Positions 1 through 7,827 of a stretch of 32,093 nt of DNA are shown here, one piece after another. The notes under the pieces are model-generated. The model did no database searches. It had not been told where the DNA came from and saw only the letters and a program-made list of their open reading frames with translations. Both the position numbers and the translations under genes were made by a program. Every line of letters starts with the position of its first letter. The stretch's first letter is position 1. Source of the DNA: Oscillospiraceae bacterium (GTDB taxonomy: Bacteria > Bacillota > Clostridia > Oscillospirales > Oscillospiraceae); NCBI GenBank assembly GCA_015067945.1, contig SVLM01000022.1, forward strand, positions 1-32,093, written 5' to 3'.

Positions 1-25
1 TCTTGTTTTCAGATTCGTACATCAT
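1..25 (-). CDS. Start of an unidentified gene running off the left edge
   Basis: On the minus strand a GGGAGGTG ribosome-binding site (complement of 30-37) is followed four bases later by ATG ATG, and the frame stays open to the window edge. Only eight codons are visible (MMYESENK), too few to identify the product. The next gene upstream on the same strand is the sigma-like regulator, so the two may belong to one mobile-element operon. The start could be either of the two adjacent ATG codons; the first has the better spacing. Confidence 0.55.
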
Positions 26-37
26 TTTTCACCTCCC

Positions 38-73
38 GAAGGCGGCTTGGGTTTCGCTGTGCGACCCGCCTTC
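38..73 (-). promoter_or_regulatory. Stem-loop directly upstream of the left-edge gene's ribosome-binding site
   Basis: GAAGGCGG at 38-45 pairs with CCGCCTTC at 66-73 around a 20-base loop. On the minus strand the stem ends immediately before the GGGAGG ribosome-binding site of the left-edge gene. No U-tract follows, so it is not a normal terminator. It may affect translation or RNA stability of that gene; this is inference from position only. Confidence 0.4.
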
Positions 74-119
74 ATCTACTTGGGAAAAATGTCAACCCCC
101 TCCGGGAGGTGCGATGTAC

Positions 120-674
120 TTAGCCCTCGTCCATCTCTGCCATCAGCTTTGCGAGGCGGGTGTGGATCTTCTTGAGCCGGTTGTTGATGGCCTGGCGGGA
201 TACCCCTTGTTCACGAGCCACATCTGCCCCGAACTTCATTTCGCCGTAGATGGCGTAAATCAGATCGACCTGGTCGGGGGTCAGCTGCTCCATTGCCAAG
301 AGAAGCTGTCCGACACGGGGATCTTCACGCAGGGCATCCTCAAAGGAGCGCTGGCGACATTGCGGAAGCAAATCCATCGGATTGGGGGTGTGACCGCTTT
401 TGTCGGCGCTGTGTGCTTGCTTCTTGCCGTCAAAGACCTTGTCCATGTGGTGACTGTCGGCATCCAGGCGGCGCTCCTCTTCGGCATCCATCTCATCCAA
501 AAGGGAGCGGATTTCCGGGGAGATGCTTTCACCGACCACGCACACTTCGAGACGATAGCAGCGGTTTTCTTCATCCCAGACACGGTATACGTAGTTGCCG
601 TCTGCATCTACAAAGGTCTGGCGGTCGGGGTTGTACGGAGCCTTACGCTCGTACTGATTGTCTTTGCTTGTCAT
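120..674 (-). CDS. Sigma-70 region-4-like regulator of a mobile element
   Basis: This 184-residue protein has an acidic, charged N-terminal two thirds. Its C-terminal 60 residues resemble sigma factor region 4: 'LTPDQVDLIYAIYGE' is followed by 'DVAREQGVSRQAINNRLKKI', a helix-turn-helix. Proteins of this size and layout are common in clostridial integrative and conjugative elements beside recombinase genes, where they are annotated as sigma-like or phage-type transcription factors. The start is fixed by GGAGGAA six bases before ATG. That site lies inside a hairpin of the long upstream leader, suggesting control at the RNA level. No region 2 is visible, so it is more likely an activator or DNA-binding regulator than a complete sigma factor. 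Confidence 0.75.
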   Translation of the reverse strand: MTSKDNQYERKAPYNPDRQTFVDADGNYVYRVWDEENRCYRLEVCVVGESISPEIRSLLDEMDAEEERRLDADSHHMDKVFDGKKQAHSADKSGHTPNPMDLLPQCRQRSFEDALREDPRVGQLLLAMEQLTPDQVDLIYAIYGEMKFGADVAREQGVSRQAINNRLKKIHTRLAKLMAEMDEG

Positions 675-902
675 AAAAAATTCCTCCGTTTGACGATTTC
701 TCGAAACGGAGGAACTCGGTCGGCTGCAAAATGGGCGCAGTGAAAGAACCGCAGTCCTAACGGAATTTCTCCGTTTCGGAATGCGGCTAACCCGCTCAAT
801 GGGCAGCCGTGGTATTTACTTGTCCGCCGGATACCGTTGAGCCATCGGTGATCAAATGATGCGTTACCAGGCGGTCAGTTGGCGGTGGTTCCGTCAAACT
901 GT
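675..902 (-). promoter_or_regulatory. Structured 5' leader with ribosome-binding-site-sequestering terminator hairpin
   Basis: From a likely start near 902 to the ATG at 674, the minus-strand transcript would carry about 228 untranslated bases. The last element is a perfect 11-bp stem, TTCCTCCGTTT (714-704 on the minus strand: same sequence) with AAACGGAGGAA (691-681), around a 12-base loop. It is followed by six U residues and then the ATG. The 3' arm contains the GGAGG ribosome-binding site, so the same hairpin is terminator-shaped and hides the site. Further upstream AAACGGAG (776-769) can pair either with TCCGTT just after it (764-759) or with CTCCGTTT of the 5' arm (711-704), a possible switch. 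The ligand or trigger is unknown. Confidence 0.5.
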
Positions 903-908
903 ACTTAG

Positions 909-914
909 ATTATA
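909..914 (-). promoter_or_regulatory. Probable -10 box for the leader and sigma-like gene
   Basis: The minus strand reads TATAAT exactly at 914-909. No good -35 box is seen at the usual distance. The expected -35 position (about 932-937) meets the edge of a GGACAC/GTGTCC palindrome, so a protein bound there could activate or repress this promoter. Confidence 0.4.
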
Positions 915-935
915 AAAGAAAGAACATCATTTGAC

Positions 936-952
936 CCGGACACAGCGTGTCC
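936..952. repeat. Palindromic operator-like repeat, copy 1
   Basis: CCGGACACAGCGTGTCC contains the inverted repeat GGACAC-AGC-GTGTCC. An identical 17-base copy lies at 1058-1074, and a related dyad at 1109-1126. Together they fill the spacer between the minus-strand leader and the plus-strand operon, which suggests binding sites for a dimeric regulator or recombinase. Confidence 0.6.
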
Positions 953-981
953 GACGGTTTTGGGGTATAAAATGCAAAAAT

Positions 982-1019
982 CCCCCTCCAAACGGGCAAT
1001 TTTGCCCATCGGAGAGGGA
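982..1019. other. Stem-loop in the spacer between the two operator copies
   Basis: GGGCAA (994-999) pairs with TTGCCC (1002-1007), and outside it CCCTC (984-988) can pair with GAGGG (1014-1018). The hairpin lies between the two identical GGACACAGCGTGTCC palindromes. No U-tract follows on the plus strand, while AAAAA precedes it at 976-980, so it could act as a weak terminator for minus-strand transcription. No gene is visible in 915-1294. Confidence 0.35.
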
Positions 1020-1057
1020 AATGTACGGAGGAGGATGCGTGGAAACACCCGATTTTG

Positions 1058-1074
1058 CCGGACACAGCGTGTCC
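1058..1074. repeat. Palindromic operator-like repeat, copy 2
   Basis: This is an exact 17-base match to 936-952 (CCGGACACAGCGTGTCC) in the same orientation, 122 bases downstream. It is followed by a very AT-rich stretch leading into the promoter of the restriction-modification operon. Confidence 0.6.
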
Positions 1075-1108
1075 ACCAACAGAAAAAATTTTTATTTTTT
1101 TGAAAAAG

Positions 1109-1126
1109 TGTCCGTTTTATCGGACA
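1109..1126. repeat. Third, diverged TGTCCG/CGGACA dyad
   Basis: TGTCCG at 1109-1114 and CGGACA at 1121-1126 are separated by TTTTAT. The half-sites match the arms of the two upstream palindromes, but the order is reversed and the spacer longer. It lies about 95 bases upstream of the operon's -35 box. Confidence 0.45.
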
Positions 1127-1220
1127 GCATTTGCGATACTATTACACTGATACGAAGCACTCTTTGAATATCGCAAATATCATAAAATAGCGGAAAACAC
1201 AAGAAATATATCAAAACACC

Positions 1221-1249
1221 TTGAAAAAGACACAAATATCTGTTATAAT
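1221..1249 (+). promoter_or_regulatory. Promoter of the restriction-modification operon
   Basis: TTGAAA (1221-1226) and TATAAT (1244-1249) are separated by 17 bases, close to the sigma-A consensus. The first gene begins 46 bases later, after a GAGGTG ribosome-binding site at 1282-1287. No other convincing promoter or terminator is seen until 9737, so this one may drive all seven genes. Confidence 0.7.
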
Positions 1250-1294
1250 ATAAAAGCGAAACTGCGCAAACACACAAAGACGAGGTGTACGAAT

Positions 1295-1486
1295 ATGTCA
1301 ATTTTAATTAATGAGAACTATATCAGTATTGAAGATGCAGCGTTGTTTCTTAACATTAAGCCCGTGACTTTACGCAAATGGATAAAGGACAAAAATGTGC
1401 CCGCTCATAAGATTGGCAAACAGTGGAAGTTCAAGCGCTCTGAACTAGAGGAGTGGGTAAAAAGCGGAAAAAGTGCTATGGATTAA
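1295..1486 (+). CDS. Small excisionase-family helix-turn-helix protein
   Basis: The 63-residue protein is a single winged-helix domain of the MerR/excisionase type. 'ISIEDAALFLNIKPVTLRKW' is the helix-turn-helix, and 'HKIGKQWKFKRSELEEWV' is the typical wing and closing helix. Such proteins are recombination directionality factors or small regulators. As the first gene of a restriction-modification operon, 25 bases ahead of the methyltransferase, it may act as a controller (C-protein-like) delaying restriction, or as an excisionase of the host element. The spacer palindromes at 936-1126 are candidate binding sites. Start chosen from GAGGTG seven bases before ATG. Confidence 0.75.
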   Translation: MSILINENYISIEDAALFLNIKPVTLRKWIKDKNVPAHKIGKQWKFKRSELEEWVKSGKSAMD

Positions 1487-1511
1487 GCATTAGTAGAAAG
1501 GAACAAATAAT

Positions 1512-2240
1512 ATGTCTGACGTGATACTTTATAATAGCGATTGCATCCAGGCAATGACGGGGATTGCAGATCGTTCGATTGACTTGATACTGACTGATCC
1601 GCCATACAATCTTGGTAACTTTATGATTAGCAGAGATACCAATCTTAAAAAAATGCGTGACAATTTTTTTGGGGCTGCCGGATGGGATAATCTCGAATAT
1701 GATGAGTGGACAACTGCTATGGATGGTTTTTTTGAGCAAGCTTCTCGTGTTATGAAGAAGGGCGGTTCCATGATCGTGTTTATGGCGGCTATCAAAGTTG
1801 AGACAACCATCGCCTTGGCTGAAAAACACGGATTTTACTATAAGACAACTGGAATTTGGCACAAACTAAATCCGATGCCGCGTAATATGCACTTACATTT
1901 TGTGAATTCTACAGAAACCTGGGTTTATTTTACATATAAAACACGCACGGGTACGTTTAACAATAACGGAGCTGTGCTACACGATTTTATTGAAACTGCG
2001 GTAACCCCCGCAAGCGAGCGCAAATTCGGGAAACATCCCACACAAAAGCCGGAAAGCCTTATGAGTCATTTTGTTGAAGTTCTTTCCAACGAGGGTGATT
2101 GGGTTTTAGATCCTTTTATGGGGAGTGGAACATCTGGAGTTGTAGCAAAAAGGACTGGTCGAAAATTTATTGGAATCGAACTGGATAAGGCTTATTTCGA
2201 TATGGCTCAGAAACGCATCGAAGGGAGATTAAATGAATGA
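1512..2240 (+). CDS. Site-specific DNA amino-methyltransferase (probably N6-adenine), beta class
   Basis: This transfers a methyl group from S-adenosylmethionine to an exocyclic amino group of a target base. The catalytic motif DPPY is at residues 29-32 and the cofactor motif DPFMGSG at 200-206, the beta-class order (catalytic motif first). DPPY favours adenine over N4-cytosine, where SPPY is commoner. At 242 residues it is compact, with little room for a separate target domain. The stop codon overlaps the start of the C5 methyltransferase by ATGA, so the two are probably translationally coupled. Two different methyltransferases would suit an asymmetric target whose strands carry different modifications. 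Confidence 0.88.
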   Translation: MSDVILYNSDCIQAMTGIADRSIDLILTDPPYNLGNFMISRDTNLKKMRDNFFGAAGWDNLEYDEWTTAMDGFFEQASRVMKKGGSMIVFMAAIKVETTIALAEKHGFYYKTTGIWHKLNPMPRNMHLHFVNSTETWVYFTYKTRTGTFNNNGAVLHDFIETAVTPASERKFGKHPTQKPESLMSHFVEVLSNEGDWVLDPFMGSGTSGVVAKRTGRKFIGIELDKAYFDMAQKRIEGRLNE

Positions 2241-3304
2241 AACCTACAGTTATTGACCTTTTTGCGGGAGTCGGTGGTTTGTCGCTTGGTTTTGAACAAG
2301 CGGGTTTCCAAGTTGTGCTTGCCAACGAATATGATGAGGAAATCGCCGCCGCATATCGAGAGAATCACCGCTCAACTCAAATGATAGTAGGTGACATCAC
2401 CGCTTTAGATCTCCAAGATGTATTTGGAAGATATACGGGGAAAATTGATGTAATTGTAGGAGGCCCTCCGTGCCAAGGCTTCTCGCAAAAAGGTCAGCGG
2501 AAAACAATCCATGATGAGCGCAATTTTCTGTTTAAGTATTATGTTAAGGTTGTGGAGTTGGTTCGTCCCAGGTATTTTGTAATGGAAAATGTCCCTAATC
2601 TCCTTACCGCGGAGAATGGATATTTTAAGAAAGAAATTGTTGATTTATTTAACGGAATGGGTTACCAACTGAATTCAGGGGTTCTCAATGCTGCAGACTA
2701 CGGAGTGCCACAAAACAGAAGGCGCGCAGTTATTATTGGTAAACGAGACGGCGTTGCCCCCGCTCTGCCAACAAAAACCGAAGAGCGAGTTACCATTTGG
2801 GATGCTATTGGTGATTTAGCATATCTTGAATCTGGCGAGGGTCAAGAAGAGCAACAGTATATAAACTCGCCACAAAGCGATTACGCAAAGTCGTTGAGAG
2901 GGAATATGACAGTACTTCATAACCACGTAGCAACAAAACACTCTAAATTGGCACTGGAAAGACTGGCGTTGATTCCCCCCAATTGTGGAAAGGAAGTTTT
3001 GCCAGAGGAACATCTTACAAAGTCCATTTATAGTGGTACTTGGTCTCGTATGATAGAGGATGACATTTCCGTAACTATTACTACAAGGTTTGACACGCCG
3101 TCATCTGGCCGTTTCACACACCCTTACTTGAATCGAGCCATTACAGTCCGCGAAGCCGCCCGTATTCAGTCTTTTCCTGATAGTTTTGTTTTCACTGGTA
3201 CTAAAAGCTCCCAAATGAAGCAGGTCGGGAATGCAGTTCCCCCTCGGTTGGCAAACGCTATTGCTACAGTGATAAAAAGAGATATGGAGGATAATGAATT
3301 ATGA
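2237..3304 (+). CDS. DNA (cytosine-5-)methyltransferase
   Basis: All key motifs of a C5-cytosine methyltransferase are present in order: motif I DLFAGVGG (7-14), motif IV GGPPCQGFS (75-83) with catalytic Cys79, motif VI ENV (117-119), motif VIII QNRRRAVIIG, and near the C-terminus GNAVPP (motif X). At 355 residues it is a normal single-domain enzyme. The target-recognition region is between motifs VIII and IX and gives no clue to the sequence read. It overlaps both neighbours by ATGA. In LlaJI both methyltransferases are C5 enzymes; here one is replaced by an amino-methyltransferase. Confidence 0.93.
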   Translation: MKPTVIDLFAGVGGLSLGFEQAGFQVVLANEYDEEIAAAYRENHRSTQMIVGDITALDLQDVFGRYTGKIDVIVGGPPCQGFSQKGQRKTIHDERNFLFKYYVKVVELVRPRYFVMENVPNLLTAENGYFKKEIVDLFNGMGYQLNSGVLNAADYGVPQNRRRAVIIGKRDGVAPALPTKTEERVTIWDAIGDLAYLESGEGQEEQQYINSPQSDYAKSLRGNMTVLHNHVATKHSKLALERLALIPPNCGKEVLPEEHLTKSIYSGTWSRMIEDDISVTITTRFDTPSSGRFTHPYLNRAITVREAARIQSFPDSFVFTGTKSSQMKQVGNAVPPRLANAIATVIKRDMEDNEL

Positions 3305-5526
3305 TTAGGCCAGAATCAGCACCTATATATGACCAAATAGATTTAAAGTTGGGGATCAAATCGTCACTACCGGCTGTAAAACCCACATTGGCTCTGTTGT
3401 TTCTTATGTGGAGAGAAATGGGAAAGCCTTCCGAGTTAGAGTATTCGGATGCACAGGGTAATTCAATAGTTTTACGCCAGGATATTGAGGAAACCCTATA
3501 TCACAAATTACAAGAACTTACCGATGGCATAACTTTAGAGCAGTTCCGTGATAAGGTAAATAATAACTTAATGCTGAAAGCGCAACTTGAAGCACTTTTA
3601 GTCGCATTTGAACTTGTATGGAAAGTAGCAAAAATCAGATTTTCTGATGGCCGCTCCAACAGTGCCGAGCGTACTGGAGGTTCTCGCTTCCCTAAAAAAG
3701 TGTGGTTTACGCTTAACATGGACTTGCTTGATGCAGTATGTGGCGATGATGCCGAATACTTAAAAGTGCTTTTTGCCTGGCTTGGCTTTGATTTGAATGT
3801 TGACAGTGAAACAGAAAACACTATAATCCGCTTCCTTACAGCAATTTCTGAAACAGCTTACTATAAGCTTGTCGATGGCGAATCTGATGTGGTTTTCAAC
3901 CTTGAAACTGTTTATAAAGCGGTTCTGTCAAATACTGAGCCAGTTGATGTGTCAGGCGATAAAGAAGCAAAAGGCCCTCTCCGTATTCTGAAATCAGCAT
4001 TGTCAGAGAATTTATTCGCCTTCCTGGCTGCACGGAATAATGGCGTGACCGCAATTAATCCTGACGCGCTACGTGAGTATTCTGCTCGTGTTTCTACGTT
4101 CCATCAATTGAACCCTAAAATGTATCAGTTGGTGGATACTCCTGACGAAGAATTGAATGGTGAAAACAACGAAGAATCTTTCAAAACATGGCTTTCTGGG
4201 ATTACCAAGGCAAATGGTGAACCTTATTCCGAAAACACACGAAATCAATATATTAGTGCTTTGAAAGCCGTAGGGGTAACTTTTGCGGAATCAATCGCTC
4301 CGTTTACATCAATTTTTGAAATTACAGATGTAACCACGTTTGAAAGAGCAGAATCTGCCATAAAATCTGATGCCGGTTATGAAGAGTTTAATCGAAACAG
4401 AGGTAATGGGTCGCTATCTGCTGGTCTTGATTTGTATAAAAGATTTTTAGACGAACGAGAAGACCACTGCACAACTACACACGGTATTCGGTATAGGACT
4501 AATTACTCAAGCACCTTTGCAAGAAATCGCATTTTGTTCGGCGCCCCCGGTACAGGCAAGAGTTATACCCTTAATGGCGATCGCAAGGAACTCTTATATG
4601 GTGATCGTACCGTAGATGAAGACAGTATTGATTGTAGTGATTTTGGTGAATATGAGCGTGTGACTTTCCATCCAGACTACTCCTACGCTAATTTCGTGGG
4701 TACATATAAACCCGTGCCTTGCAAGGATGACCAGGGGCACGACGCTATCACCTATGCCTATGTTCCCGGCCCGTTTATGCGTACCTATGTAAAAGCCCTT
4801 CAGAACAGCAGAACAGATGCACCCAAGCCGTTCCTGCTCGTGATCGAAGAAATCAACCGAGCCAATGTTGCTGCAGTGTTCGGTGATGTGTTCCAGTTGC
4901 TCGACCGTGGGAATGATGAGGTCAGTGAGTATCCGATCCAAGCCTCCGAGGACATCAAAAAGTACCTGGCAGGCGAACTCGGAGGTAATCCCGACGACTA
5001 CTCCGAAATCCGCATCCCGGACAATATGTTCATTTGGGCTACTATGAACAGTGCCGACCAGGGCGTTTTTCCGATGGATACCGCTTTCAAGCGTAGATGG
5101 GACTTTACCTACCTCGGAATCGATGACAGTGAAGCCGGAATCGTTGGTAAGAAGGTCGTACTCGGTCAAGGCGAGTATCGCCGTGTGGTTGAGTGGAACG
5201 CTCTTCGCAAGGCCATTAACAGTGAGTTGCTCACTTATAAGGTGAACGAGGACAAACTGATGGGTCCGTACTTCATTTCGAAGAAGAATCTGCCGGAAGG
5301 TGATACTATCGATCCGGCGGCGTTTACTCGTATTTTCAAGAACAAAGTCCTGATGTACCTGTTTGATGATGCTGCAAAACAAAAGCGTCCGTCTCTGTTT
5401 GCAGGGTGCAAGGATGAAAACAAGAACCTTTATTCTCAAATTTGCAGAGAATTCGACACAAAGGGTGTTTTTATCTTCTGTACCAAAATCAGTGATTGCT
5501 TCTTGCCAGAGGATGATGGAGAATGA
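3301..5526 (+). CDS. McrB-like AAA+ NTPase subunit of an LlaJI-type restriction enzyme
   Basis: The C-terminal half is an AAA+ domain of the McrB group: Walker A GAPGTGKS (414-421), Walker B region FLLVIEEINRAN (511-522), and the sensor region ATMNSADQGVF near 580 followed by TAFKRRWDF. McrB proteins form nucleotide-driven rings that translocate DNA and recruit the nuclease partner. The classical McrB signature MNxxDR reads MNSADQ here, so whether it uses GTP or ATP is open. The N-terminal 400 residues show no familiar motif and probably hold target recognition. Overlap by ATGA with both the methyltransferase before and the nuclease after supports a single complex. R1 of LlaJI is the closest described counterpart. 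Confidence 0.85.
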   Translation: MIRPESAPIYDQIDLKLGIKSSLPAVKPTLALLFLMWREMGKPSELEYSDAQGNSIVLRQDIEETLYHKLQELTDGITLEQFRDKVNNNLMLKAQLEALLVAFELVWKVAKIRFSDGRSNSAERTGGSRFPKKVWFTLNMDLLDAVCGDDAEYLKVLFAWLGFDLNVDSETENTIIRFLTAISETAYYKLVDGESDVVFNLETVYKAVLSNTEPVDVSGDKEAKGPLRILKSALSENLFAFLAARNNGVTAINPDALREYSARVSTFHQLNPKMYQLVDTPDEELNGENNEESFKTWLSGITKANGEPYSENTRNQYISALKAVGVTFAESIAPFTSIFEITDVTTFERAESAIKSDAGYEEFNRNRGNGSLSAGLDLYKRFLDEREDHCTTTHGIRYRTNYSSTFARNRILFGAPGTGKSYTLNGDRKELLYGDRTVDEDSIDCSDFGEYERVTFHPDYSYANFVGTYKPVPCKDDQGHDAITYAYVPGPFMRTYVKALQNSRTDAPKPFLLVIEEINRANVAAVFGDVFQLLDRGNDEVSEYPIQASEDIKKYLAGELGGNPDDYSEIRIPDNMFIWATMNSADQGVFPMDTAFKRRWDFTYLGIDDSEAGIVGKKVVLGQGEYRRVVEWNALRKAINSELLTYKVNEDKLMGPYFISKKNLPEGDTIDPAAFTRIFKNKVLMYLFDDAAKQKRPSLFAGCKDENKNLYSQICREFDTKGVFIFCTKISDCFLPEDDGE

Positions 5527-6995
5527 TTTCAGTATTTTTACGAGAACAAAAACGCTATACCCAGGAAGACCTGGTTAAAGAGTTTCGTTGCTCCGAGGAA
5601 AAGACTGTCCGCATTCTGAAGCGTCTGAAGGAATATGGCGTGCTGAAGGCCGTAAAAGCAAATGACACCCAAAAGGATCTCACCGATCTGTTGGATGAGG
5701 ACATCGAAATTGCCGATGTTGAGGTGGGAGAAAATGAGTACCTGTATGTTTTTACCTTTGTAGGTGTCATCACCATTGAGGGGCGTGTGCTGAAGTGCTA
5801 TCCCAAATATTTGTTTGATGCCACAGCCCCAAAGGCGGAACTGAAACAGGTGTTGAAGGTTCTGGAGAAGTACAATTCCAAGGAACAGATCATTCGTATG
5901 TACAACGACACGAGTGATAGCAGTGCGTTTAATATGTTGGCTGTTATGTTGTTCCTCCTTCAGGATTATTTTGAGTATGGTGCTTATACCAACACGCAGG
6001 ACATCATCGAATCCAATGGAGCCGGTGATATTCTGTGGGATAAAACCATAAACGAAACATTTACACTCCTCAGCAATAACCGCCCGTACTACCCAGAATT
6101 GCTGACCATGAAGCGTGTAAATGACGATTTTGATTTTTTCAAGCGGTTACACGAATGTATCCTCACTCGCTGCACAGAGGAATTAAGAGATGCCGATCTG
6201 TTAGATCTGTTTGATATCATGGGCGTCGACATTTCCGATGAGGCGATCGAGGATTTCGGTGACAAGGAATATGTCCTGGAGCGTATCGTTAAGGAACTCA
6301 ATGTTCAGTTCAATACCCGAAAGCAGCTTTTATTGAAGACCCTGTATGCCTATATAGCCAATAGCAGTGCGTTGGACGATTTAGACTGCTTTAGTATGTT
6401 CGGCACAAACAGTTTCAATCTGGTGTGGGAAAAAGTCTGTTCAGAAGTGATGGACAACCAGTTGCAAAAGCCAATCGGAGGACTGCGCCTGCCTGTGCCG
6501 CTTGCAGAGCAATACCGAAATATGCGGCACAAGAAACTCATTGATTTGATCGACAAGCCACAATGGTCTGGAACCGCACCAAGCGGAGAAACATACACAA
6601 AGCAGGCGGAGGATACACTGATTCCCGACCTTATTTCTATTGTCAACATCAACGGTGAGTGTCAGTTTATCATTTTCGACGCCAAATATTACAATCTTCA
6701 GTTGGAACACAATAAAAAACTGCGTGGTCAACCAGGCATTGAATCCATTACCAAGCAGTATCTGTACCAACTGGCATATCAGCCGTTTGTGGAAGCACAC
6801 CAGATTAATGTCGTCCGTAATTGCTTCCTTATGCCTACGGCGTCGGCAGACATTGTCCCAATCGGTACGGCTGCCCTCGCTATGCTGAGTAATTTGGGGT
6901 TGCAGGACATCCAAGTTAGATTGTTGCCTGCGGAACTGATGTACCGGCACTACATTGAAAACACAAAACTGGATATCAAATCCCTAAATTTGTAA
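5523..6995 (+). CDS. LlaJI-type restriction endonuclease subunit (PD-(D/E)XK nuclease)
   Basis: The 490-residue protein begins with a winged-helix-like segment (about 10-45, 'TQEDLVKEFRCSEEKTVRI'). It ends with a nuclease core: PD at 368-369 and DAK at 386-388 in FIIFDAKYY, the PD-(D/E)XK pattern. The overall layout and its place after an McrB-like gene match the LlaJI R2 family, the nuclease partner equivalent to McrC. It should cut DNA when the preceding AAA+ subunit meets an unmethylated site, in contrast to McrBC itself, which needs methylated DNA. Start ATG overlaps the stop of the preceding gene. Family assignment comes from context and motifs, not a search. Confidence 0.8.
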   Translation: MISVFLREQKRYTQEDLVKEFRCSEEKTVRILKRLKEYGVLKAVKANDTQKDLTDLLDEDIEIADVEVGENEYLYVFTFVGVITIEGRVLKCYPKYLFDATAPKAELKQVLKVLEKYNSKEQIIRMYNDTSDSSAFNMLAVMLFLLQDYFEYGAYTNTQDIIESNGAGDILWDKTINETFTLLSNNRPYYPELLTMKRVNDDFDFFKRLHECILTRCTEELRDADLLDLFDIMGVDISDEAIEDFGDKEYVLERIVKELNVQFNTRKQLLLKTLYAYIANSSALDDLDCFSMFGTNSFNLVWEKVCSEVMDNQLQKPIGGLRLPVPLAEQYRNMRHKKLIDLIDKPQWSGTAPSGETYTKQAEDTLIPDLISIVNINGECQFIIFDAKYYNLQLEHNKKLRGQPGIESITKQYLYQLAYQPFVEAHQINVVRNCFLMPTASADIVPIGTAALAMLSNLGLQDIQVRLLPAELMYRHYIENTKLDIKSLNL

Positions 6996-7011
6996 AAAAG
7001 GAGGTAGCGCC

Positions 7012-7812
7012 ATGGCCCCCGTCGCTTCCCCTAAACCGGCAAAAAAGAAGGACAATACCGATGGCCGTGTCTTTGCCGAAAAGCGTGTCTTACGCATTCC
7101 AAAGGAATTAGTGCTTTCGTACTATAATCGCCATTCCGATTTCCGCAGAGCCGTCGATAGTGGAAAGTACATATACATCGATGGTCTCTTTGTCCTTCGT
7201 CCTATTGCAACTATCCTATTGGAGCATCACATCGATGTTCACGCATTTTTTCGCTCCAAAAAACTCTTTGCAAACAAAAATGGCTTGACGGCTTTCTGCT
7301 TGTGCGAAGAACACCTCTTCGTTGAGCGGAAGCCCAAGCCCGATGAGTTATATCATTCCGCAAGAGAATATAAGGGCAGGCGGATAGCTCACGCTGAAAA
7401 AATCGCTTCAATCGATACCATTTCTAAAGAAATGTTCCTGGGTTTTGTGTCTGGTGGCGGTCAAGAACCTCCATTAGATTTTAGCGGGATGCTAACCTTC
7501 TTCATGAAACAAAAAGATGTTACTGAAGAGGAACTCGCTGAATTGACTGGCATTTCCGATCGAACAATTCGTCGATATAAGAATGATGAAGGTGAACGCC
7601 CTACGCTCGAAAATGTCGTTGCAATAGGCATCGCTTTACATTTGTTCCCTCACCAAATTATGGGGTTACTTGGTGCGGCGGGATACCAGTTGCGGAGGAC
7701 ACCCAAAGAACGTGCATATCAGTATCTCATTGATGCTGCATACAACAATACAGTTTACGAATGCAATCTATTCTTGAAAAAGTCAGGAATGCAACCGTTA
7801 ACAAATCTATAA
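7012..7812 (+). CDS. HTH protein sharing a module with the downstream peptidase; function unknown
   Basis: This 266-residue protein has no peptidase motif. Residues about 35-60 include SGKYIYIDGLFVL, resembling KGSYIYVDSHMCL in the middle of the next gene's product. From about 165 on it has an XRE-like helix-turn-helix ('EELAELTGISDRTIRRYKND'), then a helical tail containing HQIMGLLGAAGYQLR and ending NLFLKKSGMQPL. The same HTH-plus-tail order closes the next protein. It thus looks like a paralogue of the downstream gene without the zinc peptidase half. Start ATG follows AAGGAGGT at a good distance, 16 bases after the nuclease gene. It may be a regulator, a cleavage substrate or a partner of the peptidase; the sequence does not decide. 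Confidence 0.75.
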   Translation: MAPVASPKPAKKKDNTDGRVFAEKRVLRIPKELVLSYYNRHSDFRRAVDSGKYIYIDGLFVLRPIATILLEHHIDVHAFFRSKKLFANKNGLTAFCLCEEHLFVERKPKPDELYHSAREYKGRRIAHAEKIASIDTISKEMFLGFVSGGGQEPPLDFSGMLTFFMKQKDVTEEELAELTGISDRTIRRYKNDEGERPTLENVVAIGIALHLFPHQIMGLLGAAGYQLRRTPKERAYQYLIDAAYNNTVYECNLFLKKSGMQPLTNL

Positions 7813-7827
7813 GAAGGAGGGATTTCT

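Noticed and set aside
90..95. Perfect TTGACA on the minus strand upstream of the left-edge gene
   Set aside because: No -10-like box lies 16-18 bases downstream; the sequence there is GC-rich stem.
7012..7812. Reading the HTH gene as a decayed copy of the peptidase gene
   Set aside because: It is intact, has its own strong ribosome-binding site and start, and its sequence has diverged from the neighbour while keeping the module, so it is more likely a working paralogue.
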